A stretch of 35,773 nucleotides of DNA from an uncultured Faecalibacterium sp. (GCA_900551435.1 URVW01000018.1:1-35773), one strand, 5' to 3'; positions 7,653 to 16,404 are shown, counted from the stretch's first letter. Made by a program: numbers and translations. Notes: a model not told the origin generated them from the letters alone.

Positions 7653-7668
7653 AATTCCGGCAAATCCC

Positions 7669-7697
7669 TTTACTTAAAACTCGATTTTTGTTTTAAT
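7669..7697 (+). promoter_or_regulatory. Promoter of the ROK kinase gene
   Basis: TTTACT, 17-base spacer, TTTAAT, just downstream of repeat copy B. A moderate match. Confidence 0.4.
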
Positions 7698-7729
7698 AAA
7701 GAAAAACGTCAGATCGGGAGGAACAAGCG

Positions 7730-8659
7730 ATGAAAGTCATGGTCTTTGACGTAGGCGGAACCGAGATCAAATATTCGGTCATGGACGACCAGATGAACCG
7801 TTACGAGTCCGGCAGCGTTCCAACGCCCAGCGATGATCAGGAGCATTTTCTGGAAACGATGGCGGAACTCTATCGTCCCCACAAGGACGAAGTGGACGGC
7901 ATCGCGCTGAGTCTGCCCGGGTTCATCGATGCCGAGCACGGCGTGGTCAAAGGCGGCGGTGCACCGTCCATCGTCTATAACATCGGCACGCCGGTCGGCC
8001 CGCGTCTGGCCGAAAAATGCGGGTGCAGAGTCTGGCTCGAGAACGATGGCAAGGCTGCGGCCATCGCCGAGCTGCAGCGCGGTGCGCTCCAAGGCTGCGG
8101 CAATGCGGCGGTGTTCATCATCGGCACGGGCGTGGGCGGCGGACTCATCGTCAACGGCCAGCTGGTACGGGGCCGGGATTTCACGGCGGGTGAGTACAGC
8201 TTTATGAATACCAATGCCGACGAGTGGCACAATGGAAAAAAGACCATGGCGTGCCAGTGCAGCACCACGGCCCTGCTGGATGCCTATCGGGAGCGGAAAG
8301 CTCTGCCCGCTGACGGCTCCATGAACGGCAAGATCTTCTTCGATGCCGTCAATGCAGGGGAACCGGATGCAGTGGAAGTGCTGGAAAAATTCTGCCTTGC
8401 GGTGGATGTTCAGATCTACAATCTGACCGTCCTGCTCGACCTCGAAAAAGTTGCCATCGGCGGCGGCATCAGCAAGCAGCCCATCCTGATCGAGACGCTG
8501 AACCGGATGTATGAGAAAGAGATTTTGAAGAAACACCCCTTCAGCGAGGAACAGGCCCGCAGTCTGGCCCGTCCCGAGATCGTGCCCTGCGCCTTTGGCA
8601 ACGCGGCCAACCAGATTGGCGCGCTGGTCAGCTACCTGAACGCATTCTATCCGCAGTAA
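7730..8659 (+). CDS. ROK-family sugar kinase
   Basis: A cytoplasmic ATP-dependent sugar kinase (glucose, fructose, allose or N-acetyl-mannosamine are typical ROK substrates). Its 309 residues show the phosphate-1 motif DVGGT at 7-11, WLENDGKAAAIAEL near 102-115 with the catalytic Asp in END, and the ROK glycine signature VFIIGTGVGGGLIVNGQ near 128-144. The usual zinc motif CxCGxxGC is reduced to CQCSTTAL near residue 174, so the third cysteine and the glycines are missing. GGGAGG precedes the start. No helix-turn-helix domain is present, so it is a kinase rather than a ROK repressor. Substrate is not predictable, though the hexuronate locus is next door. Confidence 0.85.
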   Translation: MKVMVFDVGGTEIKYSVMDDQMNRYESGSVPTPSDDQEHFLETMAELYRPHKDEVDGIALSLPGFIDAEHGVVKGGGAPSIVYNIGTPVGPRLAEKCGCRVWLENDGKAAAIAELQRGALQGCGNAAVFIIGTGVGGGLIVNGQLVRGRDFTAGEYSFMNTNADEWHNGKKTMACQCSTTALLDAYRERKALPADGSMNGKIFFDAVNAGEPDAVEVLEKFCLAVDVQIYNLTVLLDLEKVAIGGGISKQPILIETLNRMYEKEILKKHPFSEEQARSLARPEIVPCAFGNAANQIGALVSYLNAFYPQ

Positions 8660-8706
8660 AGCGCGAATGCGGAAAGCGCCTTTTTGCCGCAGTCTGCATT
8701 TCGAAC

Positions 8707-8735
8707 TTGAAGCAGAGCGGAAAATGGTGTATTAT
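8707..8735 (+). promoter_or_regulatory. Promoter of glnS
   Basis: TTGAAG, 17-base spacer, TATTAT, with an overlapping TATAAT. The leader that follows contains a CCGGGC/GCCCGG hairpin (about 8762-8778) directly before the ribosome binding site. I see no T-box features in this short leader. Confidence 0.6.
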
Positions 8736-8797
8736 AATGGGTATTGAATCATGAGAAGTCCCGGGCGTTTCGGCCCGGATAAAGGGGGAACGCCAAC

Positions 8798-10456
8798 ATG
8801 GCTGATAAAAACTTTTTGACCGAGATCATTGACGCCGACCTCGCAGAGGGCAAGGTCAGCGAGATCCACACTCGTTTTCCGCCGGAACCGAACGGCTATC
8901 TGCACATCGGCAGCGCGAAGGCGATCTACATCAACTGGTCCATCGCGAACCAGTACGGCGGCAAGTTCAATCTGCGTCTGGATGACACCAACCCTGCCCG
9001 CGAAGGCGAGGAGTACGTCAACAGCATCATCGAGGATCTGCACTGGCTGGGTGCGGACCCCAACGGCGGCATCTTCTACGGCAGCGACTATTTTGATAAG
9101 TGCTATGAGTACGCCGAGAAGCTGATCCTCGAGGGCAAGGCTTACGTCGATGATCTGAGCCGCGACGAGATGCGCGAGTACCGCGGCAATGATGCGGGCA
9201 AGCCGTCCCGTCCCTCTCCGTGGCGCGACCGCACCCCGGAAGAGAACCTCGACCTGTTCCGCCGGATGCGTGCGGGTGAGTTCAAGGAAGGCGAAAAGAC
9301 CCTGCGTGCCAAGATCGACCTCGCCAGCCCCAATATGAACCTGCGTGACCCGGCCATCTACCGCATCAAGTATGCAGAGCATCACCGTCAGGGAAACAAG
9401 TGGTGCATCTACCCGATGTACGACTTCGCACACCCCATTCAGGACGCCATCGAAGGCATCACCCACAGCATGTGCAGCTTGGAATTCGAGAACCACCGTC
9501 CGCTGTACAACTGGGTCATCGAGAATATCTTCGGGACCGAGTTCCCCAAGCAGCGCGAGTTCGCCCGTCTGAACATGACCAACACCGTTATGAGCAAGCG
9601 CTACCTGCGCGAGCTGGTGGAAATGGGCATCGTGGACGGTTGGGACGATCCCCGGATGCCGACCCTGTGCGGTCTGCGCCGCCGCGGCTACACTCCGACC
9701 TCCATTTTCACCTTCGTGCGCGAGGCCGGCATCTCCAAGTCCGATAACCTGATCGATATGCGCCAGCTGGAAGCCTGCATCCGCAGCGAGCTGGACCTGA
9801 CCGCGCAGCGCCGCATCGCGGTCCTCGACCCGGTCAAGCTCATCATCGACAACTATCCGGCCGACAAGACCGAGTATTTTGACATCGCCAACAACCCCAA
9901 CCGCGAAGCCAACGACTCCACCACCCGCAAGGTGGCCTTCACCAAGGAGCTGTGGATCGAGAACGAGGACTTCGCCGAGGTCCCGCCTCCCAAGTTCAAG
10001 CGCCTGACCATCGGCGGCGAGGTCCGTCTGATGGGCGCTTATATCGTCAAGTGCGAGAGCGTGGAGAAGAACGCCGATGGCAGCATCGCCGCCATCCACT
10101 GCACCGCAGACCTTGAGACGGGCAACGGCAACCCTGCCGATGGCCGCAAGGTCAAGGGGACCATCCACTGGGTCAGCGCTGACCACGCCGTGGATGCCGA
10201 GGTCCGCCTGTACGACAAGCTCTTCACCGAGGCCAACATGAACGCCATCCCCGAGGGCAGCGACTACAAGGATTATCTGAACCCCGAGAGCGTGACCGTG
10301 CGCCAGAACTGCAAGCTGGAAGAGAGCCTGAAGGACGCAAAACCCGGCGAGAAGTTCCAGTTCGTCCGCACCGGTTTCTTCACACCGGATTCCAAGAATC
10401 CCGGTGTGTACAACCGTGTCGTGACCCTGCGCGACAGCTTCAAACCCGCGAAGTGA
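8798..10456 (+). CDS. glnS: Glutaminyl-tRNA synthetase
   Basis: Class I aminoacyl-tRNA synthetase that charges tRNA-Gln with glutamine. The 552 residues carry the HIGH motif as HIGS at 36-39 after FPPEPNGYL, the RLDDTNP segment near 65, and the KMSKS loop as VMSKR near 266. PPEPNGYLHIGSAKA and VMSKR are characteristic of GlnRS rather than GluRS. The C-terminal ~210 residues form the two beta-barrel anticodon-binding domains. AAAGGGGG precedes the start. Twenty-four bases separate it from the FMN-binding gene, and the two share a terminator, so they form one transcript. The length matches the bacterial family (~550). Confidence 0.97.
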   Translation: MADKNFLTEIIDADLAEGKVSEIHTRFPPEPNGYLHIGSAKAIYINWSIANQYGGKFNLRLDDTNPAREGEEYVNSIIEDLHWLGADPNGGIFYGSDYFDKCYEYAEKLILEGKAYVDDLSRDEMREYRGNDAGKPSRPSPWRDRTPEENLDLFRRMRAGEFKEGEKTLRAKIDLASPNMNLRDPAIYRIKYAEHHRQGNKWCIYPMYDFAHPIQDAIEGITHSMCSLEFENHRPLYNWVIENIFGTEFPKQREFARLNMTNTVMSKRYLRELVEMGIVDGWDDPRMPTLCGLRRRGYTPTSIFTFVREAGISKSDNLIDMRQLEACIRSELDLTAQRRIAVLDPVKLIIDNYPADKTEYFDIANNPNREANDSTTRKVAFTKELWIENEDFAEVPPPKFKRLTIGGEVRLMGAYIVKCESVEKNADGSIAAIHCTADLETGNGNPADGRKVKGTIHWVSADHAVDAEVRLYDKLFTEANMNAIPEGSDYKDYLNPESVTVRQNCKLEESLKDAKPGEKFQFVRTGFFTPDSKNPGVYNRVVTLRDSFKPAK

Positions 10457-10480
10457 ATCTTCTGAAGGAGCAATAAAACG

Positions 10481-10879
10481 ATGAAAAAACACATGAGCCG
10501 GAACACCATCCTCATGGTGGTGCTGGATGTCATTCTGGGCGTGGTCCTGTCCCTGTATATCGCAAACACGGGAACGATGCCCGCCGCAGACAACGCCGCA
10601 ACGTATACGGACGGCACTTACACCGCCAGCGCACAGGGCTGCCTGAGCGAGGTGGGCGTGACCGTGACCATCACGGGCGGCAAGGTCACGAATGTGTCCA
10701 TCGACGCCTCCGGTGAGACGCCGGCTCTGGGCGGAAAAGCCGCCGAAACGCTGGCCGTCAGTCTGCAGGAAGCGGGCGGCACGGCCGGTGTGGACGCTGT
10801 TTCGGGCAGCACCATGACCAGTGACGCCATTTTCACAGCGATGGAAGATTGTCTGGCGCAGGCTGCACAGGAATCGTAA
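10481..10879 (+). CDS. Small membrane-anchored FMN-binding domain protein
   Basis: A 132-residue protein with an N-terminal membrane segment or signal (residues ~9-28, after KKHMSR) and an exported FMN-binding domain. Near residue 108 it has DAVSGSTMTS, matching the Dxx(S/T)Gx(T/S) sequence at which ApbE attaches FMN to Thr/Ser in RnfG/NqrC-type proteins (family knowledge); here the Ala before the acceptor is Ser. YTDGTYTASAQG near residue 47 is the usual first strand of this domain. Such small proteins serve in extracytoplasmic electron transfer. No partner reductase or ApbE gene is in the window. GAAGGAG precedes the start; it is the second gene after glnS. Confidence 0.82.
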   Translation: MKKHMSRNTILMVVLDVILGVVLSLYIANTGTMPAADNAATYTDGTYTASAQGCLSEVGVTVTITGGKVTNVSIDASGETPALGGKAAETLAVSLQEAGGTAGVDAVSGSTMTSDAIFTAMEDCLAQAAQES

Positions 10880-10884
10880 ACACC

Positions 10885-10922
10885 AACTGCTGCACGCAAA
10901 TGCGCGTGCAGCAGTTTTTTGT
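10885..10922 (+). terminator. Intrinsic terminator of glnS and the FMN-binding gene
   Basis: A 12-bp perfect stem AACTGCTGCACG/CGTGCAGCAGTT with an 8-base loop and a TTTTTT tail. Confidence 0.93.
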
Positions 10923-10993
10923 TATGGACCTGAAAAATCTGCTTTGGCTGCAAACTGCTTCGCCATGGGCTGCGGGCAGAGCGAGGAGACCCT

Positions 10994-12064
10994 ATGTATC
11001 TTGATGTTTTACCAGTATCGAATGACACCGCCCGCTTGGTGCGGGTCTACGGCGACGAACCCTGCATCACCCTGCCCGCCCAAGTCCCGGCGGCAGAGGG
11101 GGGCGTCTGGGCCGTCACCGAGCTGGGCGATTACTGCTTTTCCGAAAAGCCCCGGAATCTGCCCGCCGCAGACGCGCTCTGCCGCTATGAGGTGAACGGG
11201 GAGACGGTCGCGCTGACCCGCGCTTTTGGCCGGGACCTGACCGGAAAAAGCCGCCGCTACGACCTCGACTTTGGAGAAGGCACACCGGAAGCGGACCTGC
11301 ATCCGGTCTGCGGCAACTTCCTCGAAGAGGTGACCCTGCCGGAAAGTCTGCGGGTCATTGGCAGCTGTGGGTTCTACAACTGCCGGAAGCTGCGCCGCCT
11401 TTCAGTCGGGGCAGGGGATCTGACCGTGGGCAGCGACGTGTTCCTGAACTGCTTCGCCCTGACGGACCTCATCGTCCGTGCCGCGCCGGAAGAGACGACC
11501 GGCCTGTTCGCCCTCGTCAACAACATCACCGAGGCGGTGCGGGCGCTGTTCTGGCTCCCGAACGAGGATGCCCCCCGCGCGGGGCTGTGGTATCCGGCCT
11601 ACTGGGAGGACGTGGAGGAATCTCCGGCACACATCCTGCTCCACACCTTTTCCGGGCAGGGGTATCATTACAGACAGTGTTTTCTGAACGGAAAATTCCT
11701 CTGCGCAGAGTATGACGCCATCTTCCCGGAGGGCCACGCTTCCGAGGATATGAACATCATGGCGATGCTCTGCTTTGATCGTCTGCGCTGGCCGTGGAAC
11801 CTGAGTGATGCCGCCAAAACGGCCTACCGGGAGTTCCTGACGGCCAACACCGGGCGTGTTATCACCCGGCTGCTGAAAACGCAGGACTTGGAGGGCCTGA
11901 AAGCGCTTTTGGCGCTGGATGTTCTGGACGCGGCCGGGTTCGCCGAGGGCGCACAGCTGGCTGCAAAGGCCGATGACGCCGCGGCCGCCGCCCTGCTGGC
12001 CGATGCCGAATATGCAAAACAGGCAGCAAAGCCCAAAAAGAAACGATACGATTTTGATTTCTGA
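10994..12064 (+). CDS. Leucine-rich-repeat (BspA-like LRR_5) protein, first gene of the LRR-DUF2201-MoxR set
   Basis: The 356-residue protein has no signal peptide or membrane segment and is probably cytoplasmic. Residues ~110-160 contain two BspA-type repeats (LEEVTLPESLRVIGSCGFYNC, abbreviated here to its LxxVxLPxSLxxIGxxxFxxC pattern, and the following repeat ending VFLNCFALTDL). The rest has no family I can name; the C-terminus is Ala-rich and ends in a basic KPKKKRYDFDF. GAGGAG precedes the ATG. The next gene begins 11 bases downstream, so this is the head of a four-gene operon. No convincing promoter is visible in the 70 bases after the preceding terminator. A substrate-recognition or scaffold role for the ATPase pair is inference. 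Confidence 0.75.
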   Translation: MYLDVLPVSNDTARLVRVYGDEPCITLPAQVPAAEGGVWAVTELGDYCFSEKPRNLPAADALCRYEVNGETVALTRAFGRDLTGKSRRYDLDFGEGTPEADLHPVCGNFLEEVTLPESLRVIGSCGFYNCRKLRRLSVGAGDLTVGSDVFLNCFALTDLIVRAAPEETTGLFALVNNITEAVRALFWLPNEDAPRAGLWYPAYWEDVEESPAHILLHTFSGQGYHYRQCFLNGKFLCAEYDAIFPEGHASEDMNIMAMLCFDRLRWPWNLSDAAKTAYREFLTANTGRVITRLLKTQDLEGLKALLALDVLDAAGFAEGAQLAAKADDAAAAALLADAEYAKQAAKPKKKRYDFDF

Positions 12065-12075
12065 GGTGATGGAAA

Positions 12076-13518
12076 TTGACCCAGCTCCCCGAAAAGGAAA
12101 AATTCTTCGACCCGCGCAAGCCGTTCGAATCCAAGCGCCCGGAAACGCACGAAGAGTGGCAGGCGCGGATGGGCGGCGAGGTGCTGGCCGTGGTGCGCAG
12201 CGGGCTGTATCTGGACTTCCGGTTTCTGGATATGGCGCTGTCGGCCCTGACGCCGACGGCGGACGAGCGGTGCGGCGTGCTGGCAACAGATGGGCGCATC
12301 CTGTGCTACCAGCCCAGCGCCCTTCTGCGGCTCTATCGACAGAATCCAAAATATCTCAACCGGTTGTATCTGCATACGGTATTCCACTGTGTATTTCGAC
12401 ATCTCTGGATGAAGGGTAAGCGGGACCCGCGTTTGTGGAGCCTCGCCTGTGATATCGCGGTGGAAAACGTCATCGACAGCCTGAACCGCAGCAGCGTCAA
12501 GCGCCCGCTGACCTATGTGCGCCAGAACGCCTATGCGTCCATCGCGGCAGAGGGAAAAGTAGTGGCGGCGGCTCCGGCCTACCGCTGGCTGGTCCGGCAG
12601 ACGCCCGGGGTCCTGCGGCAGCTGGAACGGGAGTTCTACACCGACGACCACCGTCTTTGGCCCAAGGATGCCCCCGAACAGCCTCAGCAGATGCCCACGC
12701 CGCTGCCCCAGAAAACGTGGCAGAAGATCGGCGAACGGATGCAGACCGAACTGGAACTGCGGGACAAGGAAGCCGGCGAAGGGGCCGACAACCTCAAGGA
12801 ACAGGTCAAGGCCGCCAACCGCAGCCGCCGCAGTTACCGCGATTTTCTCCGCCGCTTCTGCGTCACCCGCGAAGAGGTCCATCTGGACCCGGACGAGTTC
12901 GATCTGAACTTTTATACTTACGGCCTTTCGGTCTACGGAAATCTGCCGCTCATCGAGCCGCTGGAAACGCGGGAGAGCAAAAAGATCGAAGAGCTGGCGC
13001 TGGTCATCGATACCAGCTATTCGACGTCCGGCGAGCTGGTGCGGGCCTTTCTGGCTGAGACCTACACCCTGCTGAAGGGACGGGAGAACTTCTTCCATCG
13101 GATGAATCTGCACCTCATTCAGGCGGATAATGCTGTTCAGCAGGACCTCTGCGTGCGGAATGAGGATGAGCTGATCCACGCGATGAACCACTTCCAGCTG
13201 CGGGGCGGCGGCGGGACCGACTTCCGACCCGCATTCGCCTATGTGGACCAGCTGTGTGCGGAAAAGCAGTTCTCCAACCTGCGGGGACTGCTCTACTTCA
13301 CCGACGGCATGGGGACTTATCCGGCCCGCCGTCCGGCCTACGATACGGCCTTTCTGTTTCTGGGCGACCGCTTTGACGATGCCAATGTCCCGCCGTGGGC
13401 GATGAAGGTCGTGCTGGACGAAGAAGAATTTTCCGGTCCGTCGGCCCGGGCGGCATCGGCCCTGTCCGAAGCATTGGACACCGATGACGACCCCTACCGC
13501 GAACTGAACAACACCTGA
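12076..13518 (+). CDS. DUF2201-type predicted metallopeptidase with C-terminal VWA-like domain
   Basis: The 480 residues fall into two domains. The N-terminal part has HTVFHCVFRH at 100-109, which aligns with the HExxHxxxxH zinc motif of the predicted metal-dependent peptidase family (COG3864/DUF2201) but has Thr in place of the catalytic Glu. The C-terminal part is VWA-like, with MIDAS residues DTSYS at 312-316, a GGGGTDF threonine near 378 and FTDGMG near 409. Such proteins pair with MoxR ATPases, as here, 17 bases upstream. Start: TTG 12076 preceded by GAGGTGA; the nearby ATG 12069 is in another frame. Ion-dependent binding of a target remodelled by the ATPase is the likely role; peptidase activity is doubtful. 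Confidence 0.85.
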   Translation: MTQLPEKEKFFDPRKPFESKRPETHEEWQARMGGEVLAVVRSGLYLDFRFLDMALSALTPTADERCGVLATDGRILCYQPSALLRLYRQNPKYLNRLYLHTVFHCVFRHLWMKGKRDPRLWSLACDIAVENVIDSLNRSSVKRPLTYVRQNAYASIAAEGKVVAAAPAYRWLVRQTPGVLRQLEREFYTDDHRLWPKDAPEQPQQMPTPLPQKTWQKIGERMQTELELRDKEAGEGADNLKEQVKAANRSRRSYRDFLRRFCVTREEVHLDPDEFDLNFYTYGLSVYGNLPLIEPLETRESKKIEELALVIDTSYSTSGELVRAFLAETYTLLKGRENFFHRMNLHLIQADNAVQQDLCVRNEDELIHAMNHFQLRGGGGTDFRPAFAYVDQLCAEKQFSNLRGLLYFTDGMGTYPARRPAYDTAFLFLGDRFDDANVPPWAMKVVLDEEEFSGPSARAASALSEALDTDDDPYRELNNT

Positions 13519-13535
13519 GGATGTGAGGAACGTTT

Positions 13536-15074
13536 ATGAATATCAAACGAGCCAAAGAAGAGATCGAACATACCGTCAAAGCGTATCTGGCCAAGGATGC
13601 GCTGGGCGAATACGCCATTCCGGCCATCCGGCAGCGTCCCATCCTGCTGATGGGTCCTCCGGGCATCGGCAAGACCCAGATCATGGAACAGGCCGCCCGC
13701 GAGTGCGGCGTGGCGCTGGTGGCCTATACCATCACTCATCACACCCGCCAGAGCGCGGTGGGTCTGCCCTTCATCCGCCAGCGCCACTACGGCGACAAGG
13801 ACGTTTCGGTGACCGAATACACCATGAGCGAGATCATCGCCAGCGTCTATGCCAAGATGGAAGCCACCGGCCTGAAAGAGGGCATCCTCTTCATCGATGA
13901 GATCAACTGCGTGTCCGAGACGCTGGCCCCCACCATGCTGCAGTTCTTACAGTGCAAGACCTTCGGCAATCAGGCGGTCCCGGCGGGCTGGGTCATCGTG
14001 GCAGCGGGCAATCCGCCGGAGTACAACAAATCCGTCCGCGACTTCGATATCGTCACGCTGGACCGTGTCCGCCGGATGAACATTGAACCGGACCTGCAGG
14101 TGTGGAAGGAATACGCCCGTGCGGCCCATCTGCACAGCGCCATCCTGAGCTATCTGGATCTGCATCCGCAGAATTTCTATCAGATCAACGCCGACGTGGA
14201 CGGGACGCAGTTCGTCACGGCCCGCGGCTGGGAGGACCTCTCCAATCTGCTGGATACTTACGAGACGCTGGGCCTGAAGGCTGACGAAGAGCTGATCCGC
14301 CAGTATCTCCAGCATGAGAAGATCGCCGAGGACTTCTCGGCCTACCTCGACCTCTATTATAAATACCGCGACGACTACGGCGTGGAAGAGATCCTTGCCG
14401 GTCAGGCGAAGCCGGCCGTGTTCGCCCGTCTGCTGACGGCTCCCTTCGACGAGCGGCTGAGTCTGGTCAGCTTGCTGCTGTCCGGCCTGAACACCCGCTT
14501 CACCGCGTCCCGTCAGGCGGATGCCGCCGCCGATGCGTGCTATGCCTTCCTGCGGGAAGCCAAGCAGGGCTTTGCCACGATTCCGGACGACATCCCGGAT
14601 GGGGCTGCGGCCTTCTTCAGCCAGATGATCACCGACTACGACGCTGAGACCCAGCGTCAGCGCGAAGCGGGTCTGCTGGGCCGCGATGCGCTGGCTACCC
14701 GCCTGAAGGTCTATGCGACCCTCCGCCGCTGGGAGGCAGAGCTTCGCCGCGCCAAGGCTGTGGGTACGCAGGAAGCGTTCGATCTGCTCCGCACCCAGTT
14801 CCAGTCGCTGGCCGATGCCCGCGACGCCGCGCAGGAAACGGCCTCCAAGGCGCTGGAATCGGCCTTCGACTTCATGGAACAGGCGTTCGCAGAGAGTCAG
14901 GAGATGGTCGTGTTCGTGACCGAGCTGACCCTTTCGCCCGCCGCCCATGCCTTCATCACAGAAAACGGCTGTGACCGGTATTTCCAGTACAACAAAGACC
15001 TGCTTCTGGACCACCGCAAGGCAGCGCTGCAGCAGGAGCTTGCCGCCGAAGAGCGCCGTCACGGGGGAGTCTGA
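13536..15074 (+). CDS. MoxR-family AAA+ ATPase
   Basis: A 512-residue chaperone-like ATPase. Walker A is GPPGIGKT at 40-47, Walker B GILFIDEIN at 116-124, and sensor 1 VIVAAGNPPEYN near 151-162; an arginine-finger region (LDRVRRM) follows. MoxR proteins work with VWA-domain partners to mature or insert cofactors into other proteins, and the partner gene here is directly upstream. The C-terminal ~200 residues, beyond the AAA+ core, are helical and probably coiled coil, which makes it longer than a typical MoxR (~330). TGAGGAA precedes ATG 13536. It is followed three bases later by the AEC transporter start. Confidence 0.9.
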   Translation: MNIKRAKEEIEHTVKAYLAKDALGEYAIPAIRQRPILLMGPPGIGKTQIMEQAARECGVALVAYTITHHTRQSAVGLPFIRQRHYGDKDVSVTEYTMSEIIASVYAKMEATGLKEGILFIDEINCVSETLAPTMLQFLQCKTFGNQAVPAGWVIVAAGNPPEYNKSVRDFDIVTLDRVRRMNIEPDLQVWKEYARAAHLHSAILSYLDLHPQNFYQINADVDGTQFVTARGWEDLSNLLDTYETLGLKADEELIRQYLQHEKIAEDFSAYLDLYYKYRDDYGVEEILAGQAKPAVFARLLTAPFDERLSLVSLLLSGLNTRFTASRQADAAADACYAFLREAKQGFATIPDDIPDGAAAFFSQMITDYDAETQRQREAGLLGRDALATRLKVYATLRRWEAELRRAKAVGTQEAFDLLRTQFQSLADARDAAQETASKALESAFDFMEQAFAESQEMVVFVTELTLSPAAHAFITENGCDRYFQYNKDLLLDHRKAALQQELAAEERRHGGV

Positions 15075-15077
15075 GCC

Positions 15078-16037
15078 ATGGCAGAAAGTCTGATCTTCAG
15101 CCTGAACAGCACGATGCCTCTGTTTTTCATCATGCTGCTGGGTTATCTGCTCCATCGGAAACAGTTCCTGACCGACGATTTCGTAGCCATGGCGAACAAA
15201 TTCGTGTTCAATGTGGCCCTTCCGGTCCAGCTGTTCCGCGACCTTGCGACAATGGATGTCCGGGCCAGCTTTGACGCCAAGTATGTGCTGTTCTGCGCGG
15301 CGGCGACGACGTCCAGCATCCTCGTCATCTGGGCGCTGGCAAAGCTGTTCCTGAAAGAAAAGCACATCGTCGGCGAGTTCGTTCAGGCGTGCTACCGGTC
15401 CTCGGCGGCCATCCTCGGCGCGGCCTTTATCCAGAATATCTACGGGACCTCCGGCATGTCCGGCCTGATGATCTTGGGCAGCGTGCCGCTGTATAACATC
15501 TTTGCGGTGATCATCCTGACGCTGGAAAGCCCTGCGCTGGACGCCAAGAGCGGGATGGGGGAGAAGATCAAGAAGAGCCTGAAGGGCATCGTGACCAATC
15601 CCATCCTGCTGGGCATCGCGGCGGGCTTTGTGTGGTCGCTGCTGCGGCTGCCGATGCCGACTATGGCGAACAAGACGCTGTCCAGTCTGGCCGGAATGAC
15701 CAGCCCGCTGGCCCTGCTGGCCATCGGTGCGGGCTTCAAGGGCCGCGAGGCGCTGGGCTATCTCAAGCCGACGGCGGTGGCGACGGTGACCAAGCTGGTC
15801 ATCCTGCCCGCCATCTTCCTGCCGATGGCGGTGCATTTCGGCTTTACGGACCAGAAGCTGGTGGCTCTGCTGGTCATGCTGGGAAGCGTGACGACCCCGG
15901 CGGGCTACGTCATGGCCAAGCAGATGGGCCACGAGGGCACGCTGACCGGAAGCGTCTGCGTGACGACCACGGTGTTCAGCGCCCTGACGTTGACGTTCTG
16001 GGTGTTCTGGGCACGAAGCAATGGGTTCATTGCCTGA
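15078..16037 (+). CDS. AEC-family transporter (auxin efflux carrier type)
   Basis: An integral membrane carrier of 319 residues with about ten hydrophobic segments in two halves. The N-terminal MPLFFIMLLGYLLHRK, the NPILLGIAAGFVWSLL centre and the AIGAGFK/TPAGYVMAKQ segments are typical of AEC proteins, which in bacteria export or import organic acids such as malate (family knowledge). It starts three bases after the MoxR stop, with GGGGGAG inside the MoxR end, so it belongs to the same transcript. Whether it is functionally linked to that set or only shares the promoter cannot be decided. A strong terminator follows. Confidence 0.9.
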   Translation: MAESLIFSLNSTMPLFFIMLLGYLLHRKQFLTDDFVAMANKFVFNVALPVQLFRDLATMDVRASFDAKYVLFCAAATTSSILVIWALAKLFLKEKHIVGEFVQACYRSSAAILGAAFIQNIYGTSGMSGLMILGSVPLYNIFAVIILTLESPALDAKSGMGEKIKKSLKGIVTNPILLGIAAGFVWSLLRLPMPTMANKTLSSLAGMTSPLALLAIGAGFKGREALGYLKPTAVATVTKLVILPAIFLPMAVHFGFTDQKLVALLVMLGSVTTPAGYVMAKQMGHEGTLTGSVCVTTTVFSALTLTFWVFWARSNGFIA

Positions 16038-16047
16038 TATAAAAAAT

Positions 16048-16093
16048 AAAACGGCGTCCGCTGGGGAAAAGCTCCCGGCGGACGCCGTTTTTG
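16048..16093 (+). terminator. Intrinsic terminator of the LRR-DUF2201-MoxR-AEC operon
   Basis: A 14-bp stem (AAACGGCGTCCGC core, paired with its complement) around an AGC-rich loop, ending in TTTTT. Confidence 0.93.
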
Positions 16094-16170
16094 TATAGAA
16101 AGAAGAGGAAGAACATTTTGTGGGGGTTCAGAAGGCACAGAAACCAAAACACCCCAGAATGCCCAAGACA

Positions 16171-16209
16171 AAAGAAAAACACGTTGAACCTTTTCGATTT
16201 AACGTGTTT
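16171..16209 (-). terminator. Terminator of the tRNA-Met transcript
   Basis: Reading the minus strand, AAACACGTT pairs with AACGTGTTT and is followed by TTTCTTT. It lies just after the tRNA 3' end. Confidence 0.7.
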
Positions 16210-16211
16210 GA

Positions 16212-16288
<77 letters not shown>

Positions 16289-16330
16289 ATATTTACTTGT
16301 CTGCATCAGCTGTTTGCTGACTGCTCAAGT

Positions 16331-16359
16331 ATAATACCACAAGGCGGGGTGGATGTCAA
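16331..16359 (-). promoter_or_regulatory. Strong promoter of tRNA-fMet
   Basis: On the minus strand TTGACA, 17-base spacer, TATTAT, about 43 bases before the tRNA. Confidence 0.88.
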
Positions 16360-16404
16360 GACTTTTTCGAAACTTTTTTCGGCTTGGTTCCAAAAGCGGG
16401 ATGG

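Noticed and set aside
7335..7677. Three small open frames between uxuB and the ROK gene.
   Set aside because: They consist of terminator and MITE-like repeat sequence and have no ribosome binding sites.
8660..8700. Terminator after the ROK gene (GCGC-GCGC followed by CTTTTT).
   Set aside because: The stem is only four base pairs with a long loop; not strong enough to annotate.
8736..8797. T-box riboswitch or other aminoacyl-tRNA-sensing leader before glnS.
   Set aside because: The leader is too short and contains only one small hairpin with no T-box sequence.
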